Shown in pieces: positions 8,039 to 15,173 of a stretch of DNA of 42,599 nucleotides (positions within the stretch are counted from its first letter, which is position 1; every line of letters starts with the position of its first letter). The DNA is from an uncultured Bacteroidales bacterium (GTDB lineage: Bacteria; Bacteroidota; Bacteroidia; Bacteroidales; FEN-979), in NCBI GenBank assembly GCA_903915465.1, contig CAIWTA010000118.1, positions 1 through 42,599 of the forward strand, read 5' to 3'. The notes under the pieces are model-generated. The model was not told the origin of the DNA and did no database searches. It worked only from the letters and a program-made list of their open reading frames with translations. The translations under genes and the position numbers were made by a program.

Positions 8039-8061
8039 TCCCATGATAATGGGACCCTTTT
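8039..8061 (+). terminator. Weak hairpin with T-run ahead of the sulfatase gene
   Basis: TCCCAT-GATA-ATGGGA (8039-8054) followed by CCCTTTTTA. The 6-bp stem is short and the T-run is offset by three C, so this is more likely a partial terminator or attenuator within the run than a full stop. Confidence 0.35.
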
Positions 8062-8086
8062 TATTAACCTTAAAATCAAAATCAGT

Positions 8087-9664
8087 ATGAAAAAAACCGG
8101 ACTATTTTTAACAATGGCTGTATGTTTCCTATTGGGCGCCTTTTTGGTTCCCCAGGTGGCCAGCGCACAGAAAAAGCCGAACATCATCATTATCTGGGGG
8201 GATGATATCGGTCAAAGCAATATCAGTGCCTATTCTCATGGGATGATGGGATACCAGACTCCCAATATCGACAAGGTTTCCAAGGCCGGTGTAACATTCA
8301 CCGACTATTATGCAGAGCAAAGTTGCACAGCCGGCCGTTGTTCGTTCATCACGGGTCAGTGTGGTTTGCGAACTGGTATGACCAAGGTTGGAATGCCAGG
8401 TGCAGACCTGGGTCTTCAGAAGGAAGATGCCACAATTGCCGAACTGCTGAAAGGACAGGGTTATGCAACCGGTCAATTCGGTAAAAACCACTTGGGCGAC
8501 CGCGATGAGTTTCTGCCAACCATGCATGGTTTCGATGAGTTTTACGGGAACCTGTATCACCTGAATGCTGAAGAAGAACCTGAATTAAGGGATTATCCGA
8601 CTGAAAAGGATTTTCCTGGTTTCAGGGAGAAGTTTGGTCCGCGAGGCGTATTGCATTGCTGGGCAAATGCGGATGGAACACAGAAAATTGAAAATACCGG
8701 CCCGCTCACCAAGAAGCGTATGGAAACTATTGACGATGAGATCGCAAAAATGAGCGCCGATTACCTGGAAAAACAGGTCAAGGCAGGTAAACCCGTTTTT
8801 CTGTGGGTAAACTTTACACACATGCACTTCCGTACCCATGCCAAACCTGAAAGCCAGGGTCAGTCGGGCCGCTGGCAAAGCGAATATCACGATGCCATGA
8901 TCGATCACGATAAAAATGTGGGAACCGTCCTGGATATGATTGAAAAGCTGGGCATTTCCGACAATACCATCATCATGTACAGCACCGATAATGGACCGCA
9001 CGAAAACAGCTGGCCCGATGCCGGAACAACCCCTTTCCGCAGCGAAAAGAACACAAACTGGGAAGGTGCTTACCGGGTGCCTGCCATGATCTGTTGGCCC
9101 GGGCATATTAAAGCCGGAACATGGTCGAATGACATTATCTCGCACCTCGACATGCTTCCCACTTTCCTTGCCGCTGCAGGCGTCCCTGACGTTAAGGAAA
9201 AATTGCTGACCGGTTATGAAGCAGCTGGTAAAACGTTTAAGGTCCACCTTGACGGGTATAATATGCTCCCGTTGCTTACCGGTCAAACAACCAAAGATCC
9301 CCGCGAAGAATTCTTTTATATCAATGACGATGCGCAATTGGTTGCAATCCGATATGATAACTGGAAAATGGTATTCATGGAGCAGCGAGCAAAAGGAACG
9401 ATGGAAATTTGGGCTGAGCCATTTGTCACGCTTCGGGCTCCAAAGATATTCAACCTTCGTACCGACCCCTATGAGGTGGCGGATGTCACATCGAACTCCT
9501 ACTGGGACTGGATTTTTGACCATGGATTTATCTATGTACCGGCACAGGCTGTTGTTGGAAAGTTTTTAATGTCGTTCAAAGATTTTCCACCCAGGCAGAA
9601 ACCCGGATCTTTTAATCTGGATGAAGTCCTGAGGAAAATGCAGGAAAGCCACGGAAGCAAATAA
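8087..9664 (+). CDS. Arylsulfatase (S1 sulfatase family), exported
   Basis: 525 residues, a formylglycine-dependent sulfatase hydrolysing sulfate esters. The signal peptide ends near AFLVPQVASAQ. The metal-site aspartates are D39/D40 (IIIWGDDIG). The sulfatase signature is CTAGR at 80-84, with C80 the residue converted to formylglycine and R84 conserved. It fits C-x-(P/A)-x-R but is not the commonest CxPxR form. Other sulfatase residues are FGKNHLGD (K133, H135), THMH (245-247), YSTDNGPHE (D301, N302) and K321. The YATGQFGKNHLGD and GTTPFRSEKNTNWEGAYRVP blocks are characteristic of arylsulfatases. The substrate cannot be read from the sequence. Neither a sulfatase-maturating radical-SAM enzyme nor SusC/D genes are in the window. 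A strong terminator follows. Confidence 0.93.
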   Translation: MKKTGLFLTMAVCFLLGAFLVPQVASAQKKPNIIIIWGDDIGQSNISAYSHGMMGYQTPNIDKVSKAGVTFTDYYAEQSCTAGRCSFITGQCGLRTGMTKVGMPGADLGLQKEDATIAELLKGQGYATGQFGKNHLGDRDEFLPTMHGFDEFYGNLYHLNAEEEPELRDYPTEKDFPGFREKFGPRGVLHCWANADGTQKIENTGPLTKKRMETIDDEIAKMSADYLEKQVKAGKPVFLWVNFTHMHFRTHAKPESQGQSGRWQSEYHDAMIDHDKNVGTVLDMIEKLGISDNTIIMYSTDNGPHENSWPDAGTTPFRSEKNTNWEGAYRVPAMICWPGHIKAGTWSNDIISHLDMLPTFLAAAGVPDVKEKLLTGYEAAGKTFKVHLDGYNMLPLLTGQTTKDPREEFFYINDDAQLVAIRYDNWKMVFMEQRAKGTMEIWAEPFVTLRAPKIFNLRTDPYEVADVTSNSYWDWIFDHGFIYVPAQAVVGKFLMSFKDFPPRQKPGSFNLDEVLRKMQESHGSK

Positions 9665-9685
9665 CAGGATTTTAGACTCACTTGA

Positions 9686-9719
9686 CCAACGGTCACTATA
9701 CAGTGGCCGTTGGTTTTTT
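9686..9719 (+). terminator. Strong rho-independent terminator after the sulfatase gene
   Basis: A 12-bp stem: CCAACGGTCACT (9686-9697), loop ATAC, AGTGGCCGTTGG (9702-9713), with one G-U pair, followed by TTTTTT. It lies 22 bp after the sulfatase stop codon. Confidence 0.9.
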
Positions 9720-9743
9720 AAATTACATACAAAAATCGAAATT

Positions 9744-10439
9744 ATGAAAAAAGTGAAATTATTATTTGTACTGGCATTGTTTGCTGGATTTACTTCTGGA
9801 TTTGCCCAGGCTGATATGAAGGAAACCATTGGAATGATCAAGAAGAACCTGACAGATAGTAAGGAGAAAATCAAGAAATATGAATGGATCGAAACCACGA
9901 CAACTTTCTTGAACGGGGAGCAGAAATCAATGAAACAAAATCAGTGCTATTATGGAGTGGATGAAACACTAACAAAGGTTGCAACCGGGAATACTACACC
10001 AGCCAATACTCCAGGTGGTTTGCGCGGAAAGATTATCGCCAATAAGAAAGAGGAAATGGGGGAATATATCAAAGCTGCCATTGCCAAAATTCAGACCTAC
10101 CTGCCACCAAGTGCCGAGAAACTTGATCAGATCTATGGTGCCGGAAAAACTTCCATACAGGTGCTTGACCCGGGAAAGAAATTCAAACTCAGTTTCCCCG
10201 GCTACAATGAACCGAGCGACCTGCTTGCCATTTCAATCGACAAAGCAAATCAAAAGATCATGGCGGTGGATGTCACCACTTCAGTGGACGATCCTTCACA
10301 GAAGGTGCTCTTTAACATCACATATAGCAATCTTCCGGACGGGACACAGTATGCCAGCAGCACAACACTTGATGCAAAGGCTAAAAACCTGAAGATCGTC
10401 ATTGAAAATTCTGGTTATAAAAATGCGGCTGGAAAATAA
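9744..10439 (+). CDS. Exported protein of unknown function
   Basis: 231 residues with a signal peptide (KLLFVLALFAGFTSGFAQ). The mature N-terminus is a charged helix (MKETIGMIKKNLTDSKEKIK) leading into YEWIETTTTFLNGEQKS, then a mostly beta-strand region. The KYEWIETT...NGE.K...QCYYGVD pattern is reminiscent of a small exported family that I recall near sulfatase/two-component loci in other phyla, but I cannot name it. The central part (KKEEMGEYIKAAIAKIQTYL) is helical and the C-terminal half (KKFKLSFPGYNEPSDLLAIS, then VDVTTSVDDPSQKVLFNI) looks like a lipid- or ligand-binding beta sheet. The start is the ATG ahead of the signal peptide. It sits after the strong terminator, so it needs its own promoter, which I could not identify. 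Confidence 0.7.
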   Translation: MKKVKLLFVLALFAGFTSGFAQADMKETIGMIKKNLTDSKEKIKKYEWIETTTTFLNGEQKSMKQNQCYYGVDETLTKVATGNTTPANTPGGLRGKIIANKKEEMGEYIKAAIAKIQTYLPPSAEKLDQIYGAGKTSIQVLDPGKKFKLSFPGYNEPSDLLAISIDKANQKIMAVDVTTSVDDPSQKVLFNITYSNLPDGTQYASSTTLDAKAKNLKIVIENSGYKNAAGK

Positions 10440-10482
10440 CGAATAAATTTTCAGTTGTTTTCACCTGATAGACAATCGTTTC

Positions 10483-11001
10483 ATGAGTACATTTACAGAA
10501 AAGGTAAAACACGAGTTAAGAGAGTTATTGCCTGTAATGATATTCTTTATCATATCCTTTGAACTGCTCGCCCTCACGGAAGCGCTTATCCTGAAACAAT
10601 ATGGCATCAGCACAGAAGCATTTATTACCGGGATCATTATGGCACTGGTTGTTGCAAAAGTTGTTGTTATTATGGATCATTTCCCGATAGTTAATCGCTT
10701 TCCTGAAAAACCTCTTGCTTATAACATTGCGTGGAAAACGGTCATCTACTTTCTTGCTTCATTCCTGTTTAGATATGTCGAACATCTTGTGCACTTCTGG
10801 CGCCAGACGGGAAATTTTGGAGAGGCTAACATAAAAATGACTCATGAGATTGTATGGCCACATTTTTGGGGAATTCAAATATGGCAGCTTATTCTCCTTT
10901 TGGGTTACTGCATTTTCCATGAATGTGTCAGAATAGTAGGCAGAGAAAAGGTCGTTAACATTTTCTTCTATAGTATTCCCGGGCAAAACAAAAAAGAATA
11001 A
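10483..11001 (+). CDS. Inner-membrane protein of unknown function
   Basis: 172 residues with about four transmembrane segments: LLPVMIFFIISFELLALTEAL, AFITGIIMALVVAKVVVIMD, TVIYFLASFLFRYVEHLVHFW and IWQLILLLGYCIFHECVRIV. A short cytoplasmic N-terminus (MSTFTEKVKHELRELLP) precedes them. Conserved-looking polar residues within membranes (His in MDHFP, Glu/His in YVEHLVHFW, His-Glu in FHECVR) suggest more than a structural role. I do not recognise a named family. The 43-bp gap from the preceding exported-protein gene suggests co-transcription. It is followed by 365 bp containing a decayed gene. Confidence 0.7.
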   Translation: MSTFTEKVKHELRELLPVMIFFIISFELLALTEALILKQYGISTEAFITGIIMALVVAKVVVIMDHFPIVNRFPEKPLAYNIAWKTVIYFLASFLFRYVEHLVHFWRQTGNFGEANIKMTHEIVWPHFWGIQIWQLILLLGYCIFHECVRIVGREKVVNIFFYSIPGQNKKE

Positions 11002-11113
11002 AGCTGACCAAAAAGTTATTATGGCAAAGACCTAAATGTTCAAGCAAATAGGGCAATAGCATTATAATGACTAATAGGCATATATTCTATTATGTCTGGA
11101 CCAGTCTGGATTT

Positions 11114-11348
11114 ATGTCATCAGTTATTCAGGAGACAAATGTCATCTTTGACTTGATAACCTCTTTTTCGAGAATTATTCGTTTTCGGAAGGCGGCCCGT
11201 TTCACATTCACTGGTAAAGATGCGCTTGTCTGATAAACAGGGGAAGTTAGTCCTTGTGGTTTTGTGCATAACCTGGTTGCCCTTCGTGGTTATCACTTTC
11301 ATTGAAGTAACGTTATGCTCCGATATTCTGGTCTCATTCATTATTTAA
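11114..11348 (+). pseudogene. Frameshifted N-terminal remnant of a membrane-protein gene
   Basis: Two overlapping frames together look like one protein start. Frame A begins at the ATG at 11114 (MSSVIQETNVIFDLITSFSR, then IIRFRKAARFTFTGK) and stops at TGA 11231-11233. Frame B runs from about 11163 to the TAA at 11346-11348. It contains an amphiphilic lead (MRLSDKQGK, ATG at 11220) into a clear transmembrane segment (LVLVVLCITWLPFVVITFIE). Joining the frames near 11215-11230 gives a cytoplasmic N-terminus followed by a first membrane helix with a W-L-P kink, as in some large multi-spanning membrane proteins. The rest of the gene is gone. The 365-bp space between the flanking genes holds nothing else I can support. 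Confidence 0.35.
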
Positions 11349-11366
11349 CCTCAAAAGTTACCTGGT

Positions 11367-12659
11367 ATGAAAAACATCACCATTCTTATTGTCCTTGCTA
11401 TGGTGATACAGTCATTCGTCCTTATTGCGCAGGAAAAACAGAAAGCCTTTCAACAGGACGATGTTTTCAGTGTGTTCGTAAAAAAAGAGAAAAGGAAAAT
11501 CAGTGACAGTTTGAATGCGCTGCCGATTGTACTTTACAAACCCTATCTTGCAGTAACTCCATTTATTGGCTATAATCCTGCCTATGGAATGCTTGTCGGG
11601 ATTGCTACAAGCATTGGAATGTTCCTTGGAAGTCCTGTAAATACTACGATTTCTTCTGCATGCGTGGGGTTAAACATTACAACGAAGGATCAGATCATTA
11701 TTACTGCAAGAACCAATGTGATCACTAGTGGATCCCGTTTTATTCTGCGCGGTGATTGGAGATATCTTATCTTTTCGCAACCAACCTATGGTTTAGGCAC
11801 CGGTATAAAAATGCATACAAACCGGGGGATTGTCTTTGACAACGGGGGAGAGACAGCTTCATTTCCACCTGAAGCACAACCGTTGAACTATAATTACATC
11901 AGGCTTTATGAAACATTTTTTATCAATCTCACAAAACAAATATATTTCGGCATCGGCTATTGCCTGGATGATTACACAAAAATTGTCGACCACAAATTAA
12001 CCCTGGATACGATACCTCGCATAATCGCTAGCCATTATAAATACAGCACTGAACACGGATTTAACCCGGAAAAGTACACTGTTTCGGGCCTTAGCATTGA
12101 GTTGCTCCTCGACAGCCGGGATAATTCCATCCGGCCAGTTAAAGGATTTTTTGCGAATATCGGTTTACGGCCAAATCTTACTTTTTTGGGAAGCACAAAA
12201 AGTAGTTGGATGTTAAATACGGAATTCAGAACCTATGTCAGTGTTTCAAAACGTCGTCCCGAACATCTGATCGGGTTCTGGTACCTTGGTCAATTCACCG
12301 AAAAGGGTAAAGTCCCTTACCTGGGATTACCTGCAATAACGTGGGACATGTACAATCGTGCAGGGAGAGGGTATGTGCAGGGCAGTATCCGCGGGGTAAA
12401 CTTCCTTTATGGCGAAACAGAATACAGGTTTCCAATCAGTCGGTATACCGGGATATTGGGGGGCGTATTATTTGTCAATGTGACCACCGCCAGTTCTGAT
12501 GATAATACACGTAAACTATTCCAATATTTTGATCCGGCCATGGGGGCAGGTTTACGGATTATGTTCAATAGGAAAACTCTGTCCAACCTTTGCATTGATG
12601 CTGGGTTTGGCGCCGATGGCACTATAGGTATCTATTTTAACCTGAATGAGGCCTTTTAA
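11367..12659 (+). CDS. BamA/TamA (Omp85)-like outer-membrane surface-antigen protein
   Basis: 430 residues with a signal peptide (LIVLAMVIQSFVLIAQ). It has no POTRA repeats and goes almost directly into a barrel of about 16 strands. Omp85/D15 hallmarks are visible: LDSRDNSIRPVKGFFANIGL (the 'D.RD....P..G' strand), GRGYVQGSIRG at the position of the VRGF-type loop-6 motif, ETEYRFPISRYTG, and the C-terminal GAGLRIMFNRKTLSNLCID ending ...GIYFNLNEAF with a terminal Phe. POTRA-less Omp85 proteins of about this size are known in Gram-negative bacteria, and their cargo is usually unknown. It is spaced 17 bp from the next barrel gene, so the two probably act or are expressed together. Confidence 0.8.
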   Translation: MKNITILIVLAMVIQSFVLIAQEKQKAFQQDDVFSVFVKKEKRKISDSLNALPIVLYKPYLAVTPFIGYNPAYGMLVGIATSIGMFLGSPVNTTISSACVGLNITTKDQIIITARTNVITSGSRFILRGDWRYLIFSQPTYGLGTGIKMHTNRGIVFDNGGETASFPPEAQPLNYNYIRLYETFFINLTKQIYFGIGYCLDDYTKIVDHKLTLDTIPRIIASHYKYSTEHGFNPEKYTVSGLSIELLLDSRDNSIRPVKGFFANIGLRPNLTFLGSTKSSWMLNTEFRTYVSVSKRRPEHLIGFWYLGQFTEKGKVPYLGLPAITWDMYNRAGRGYVQGSIRGVNFLYGETEYRFPISRYTGILGGVLFVNVTTASSDDNTRKLFQYFDPAMGAGLRIMFNRKTLSNLCIDAGFGADGTIGIYFNLNEAF

Positions 12660-12676
12660 AATTAATTCTAACCCGT

Positions 12677-13438
12677 ATGAAAACGATCAGGAAAATTGTT
12701 TTAGTTGCCATACTAGCTATTCCTCTCTTTCTTTCAGCTCAGAAATCAGATTCGGTTCCGGTTTTCAAACAACCTATCCATAAAAATGTTATCAAATTCA
12801 ATCCCACACCCATGTTGTTATGGAGCTCTAAGAATATCACTTTCAGCTATGAACGGATACTGAACCCGCAACAATCCATAGCTCTTACACTTGGCTACCT
12901 TGAATTTCCAAGTCTTTTTAAAGATACTATCGGCAGCCTTGTATCCATAACCAGCCGTGAAAAATATGGGATCAATATAGCATTCGAGTACCGGTTTTAC
13001 CTTCTAAAAAGAAATTCCCGTCAGATCCCTGATGGAGTTTATCTTGCTCCATTTGCCAGCTATTACGGATATCACTTTAAAAACAATCTTGATGTTCGCT
13101 ACACATCAATTGACAGTGCCGGGTCGATCAAAGGAAATTTTTATATTTTCAATCTTGGAGTTGAGTTGGGTTACCAGTTTGTTTTTTGGAAAAGGCTAAC
13201 CCTTGATTTAGTTCTTATGGGGCCTTCAATCAGTTATTATGGAGGTGCTGTTGATATTACAGGGAATATTAACGCTGAGCAATTACAAGAGATCCGGGCA
13301 GATTTATACAATAAATTAAAAGAAAAATACCCGATGATCGGAGATTTTGTTGTCAACAAATCCTTCAAACAGAATGGGAAACTCGATTTATTCAGTATTG
13401 GGTTCCGTTATCTGGTACAAATAGGATTTCATTTCTAA
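12677..13438 (+). CDS. Outer-membrane beta-barrel protein, hypothetical
   Basis: 253 residues with a signal peptide (IVLVAILAIPLFLSAQ). The mature chain has repeated amphipathic strands, starting with HKNVIKFNPTPMLLWSSKNI (the 'NvikfnP.pl' opening of DUF3575-like Bacteroidota barrels), then FSYERILNPQQSIALTLGYL and IAFEYRFYLLKRNSR, and ends in FSIGFRYLVQIGFHF, a typical barrel C-terminus with terminal Phe. An insert rich in charged residues (INAEQLQEIRADLYNKLKEK) is probably an extracellular or periplasmic loop. It lies 17 bp after the Omp85-like gene and 29 bp before the MscS gene. Function unknown. Confidence 0.75.
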   Translation: MKTIRKIVLVAILAIPLFLSAQKSDSVPVFKQPIHKNVIKFNPTPMLLWSSKNITFSYERILNPQQSIALTLGYLEFPSLFKDTIGSLVSITSREKYGINIAFEYRFYLLKRNSRQIPDGVYLAPFASYYGYHFKNNLDVRYTSIDSAGSIKGNFYIFNLGVELGYQFVFWKRLTLDLVLMGPSISYYGGAVDITGNINAEQLQEIRADLYNKLKEKYPMIGDFVVNKSFKQNGKLDLFSIGFRYLVQIGFHF

Positions 13439-13467
13439 CTCATAAATTCCAATCCAAGTTCAACCAA

Positions 13468-15111
13468 ATGAAAATTTTAACAATGAAAATGCATCGGGTC
13501 GGTTTTTTTGCAATGCTAGCGATCTGCATTGCTATTCTATTTCCGGATATTTCAAGAGGACAGGATGCCAATGACGTTGATGCACCTTCGTCTGACATGA
13601 GGAAAAATGTCGCACCGGTAAAAGTTGATGGTGTTGTACTGTTTTACATCAGCGGTACTGCCTCATCTCCGGCTGAACAGCGGGCTGTCACCATCAGCAA
13701 CAGAATTGAGAAGGTGGCTGACAATCCCTACATTTCAGCAAATTCGCTGAAGATCATTACTGAGGAAGACCGCCTCAAAATCTATGTGGGCAATGAGTTT
13801 CTTTTGAATGTTTATGATGCTGATGCCAAAGCAGAAGGATTGAACCGCGCTGTGTTTGGCGAAGTAATTCATAAAAAGATAACTGCATCCATAAATACGT
13901 ACAGACATGAAAGAAGCCGGTCTGCCCTGGTAGAAAAATCGCTCTATGCCCTTTTCGCAGCAGTGCTTATGGCCGGTATTTTGCTTGTGCTTTTGTGGCT
14001 GATCAGGCGAATCAATATTGCTCTGCAGAACCAGATCAAAACAAGAATTGATACCCTGGAAAATAAATCCTTTAATCTGATCCGTTCAAATCAGCTCTGG
14101 AAAGCTATACAGATTTTCTTTCAAACCATAAAAATAATCACCGTAATTATAGTCATTGCCTTGTTTCTGCAGTATATCCTGGGACTCTTTCCCTGGACAA
14201 ACAGCATCGCGGCTTACACACTGGAATTATTCCTGCATCCCATTCTATCAGCCGGAAAAGGATTCATTGCTTTTTTGCCCAGCCTTGCTTTTCTGATCGT
14301 CATTTTCTTCGTTACACGGTACCTGCTCAAACTGATCAAACTGCTTTTTACAGGTTTATCTCAGGGCGGAATGGAGATTAAGAACTTTGATCCCGAATGG
14401 GCAATGCCGACCTATAAGATCCTGCGGATTTTTGTAATTGCTTTTGCAGTTATCATTGCCTATCCGTACATCCCGGGATCTGATTCCAGCGCATTTAAAG
14501 GTGTTTCGGTATTTCTTGGCGTGTTGTTTTCCCTGGGATCATCCTCCTTCATCGGGAATGTGATTGCCGGTTATTCGATGACTTACCGTAGGGCGTTCAA
14601 AAAAGGAGATCGTATCCAGGTGGATGAACAAGTTGGTTTTGTTGAAGAACAAAAATTGCTGATCACGCGGTTGCGTTCGCATAAAAATGAGGAGATCGTG
14701 ATTCCGAATTCCGTATTACTGAACAGCAACATCATTAACTTCAGCTCAAAAGCCAGGAAGGATGGCTTGATCCTTCATACTTCAGTCGGAATTGGTTACG
14801 AAACCCCGTGGCGCCAGGTGGATGCCATGCTAATACTGGCAGCTGACCGCACAAACGGGCTACTCAAACAACCGTCACCTTTTGTCCTTAAAAAATCATT
14901 GGGAGATTTTGCTGTTACATACGAGATCAATGCTTATTGCAATGATGCCGCGAACGTGAACAAGTATTACAATGACATGCATCAGAATATCCTGGATGTC
15001 TTTAATGAAAACAATGTCCAGATCATGACCCCAGCTTATGAAGGAGACCCTGAAACACCTAAAGTAGTACCGAGGGATCAATGGGATGCAACGTTGGCAA
15101 GTGATGCATGA
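13468..15111 (+). CDS. MscS-family mechanosensitive ion channel with exported N-terminal domain
   Basis: 547 residues. A signal peptide/first helix (GFFAMLAICIAILFPDISRG) is followed by a periplasmic domain of about 120 residues. Several transmembrane helices come next (LYALFAAVLMAGILLVLLWL, IITVIIVIALFLQYILGLFP, FIAFLPSLAFLIVIFFVTRY, ILRIFVIAFAVIIAYPYIPG). The pore helix is VFLGVLFSLGSSSFIGNVIA, and the MscS beta-domain follows (RAFKKGDRIQVDEQVGFVEE, IVIPNSVLLNSNIINFS). The start could also be the ATG at 13486. The family releases solutes on hypo-osmotic shock. Here it closes an envelope-protein run 29 bp after a barrel gene and converges with the cytochrome operon. Confidence 0.9.
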   Translation: MKILTMKMHRVGFFAMLAICIAILFPDISRGQDANDVDAPSSDMRKNVAPVKVDGVVLFYISGTASSPAEQRAVTISNRIEKVADNPYISANSLKIITEEDRLKIYVGNEFLLNVYDADAKAEGLNRAVFGEVIHKKITASINTYRHERSRSALVEKSLYALFAAVLMAGILLVLLWLIRRINIALQNQIKTRIDTLENKSFNLIRSNQLWKAIQIFFQTIKIITVIIVIALFLQYILGLFPWTNSIAAYTLELFLHPILSAGKGFIAFLPSLAFLIVIFFVTRYLLKLIKLLFTGLSQGGMEIKNFDPEWAMPTYKILRIFVIAFAVIIAYPYIPGSDSSAFKGVSVFLGVLFSLGSSSFIGNVIAGYSMTYRRAFKKGDRIQVDEQVGFVEEQKLLITRLRSHKNEEIVIPNSVLLNSNIINFSSKARKDGLILHTSVGIGYETPWRQVDAMLILAADRTNGLLKQPSPFVLKKSLGDFAVTYEINAYCNDAANVNKYYNDMHQNILDVFNENNVQIMTPAYEGDPETPKVVPRDQWDATLASDA

Positions 15112-15173
15112 TAGTCAGCAGCAAACACGGAATTGTGAATTAGCCCAAAATAACATTCATCCGGTCGGACAGA

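Noticed and set aside
8585-9523. 312-codon open frame antisense to the arylsulfatase gene
   Set aside because: It lies wholly within a gene with clear sulfatase motifs on the other strand. The translation is Cys/His/Arg-rich without any recognisable domain, as expected for the shadow of a GC-richer coding sequence.
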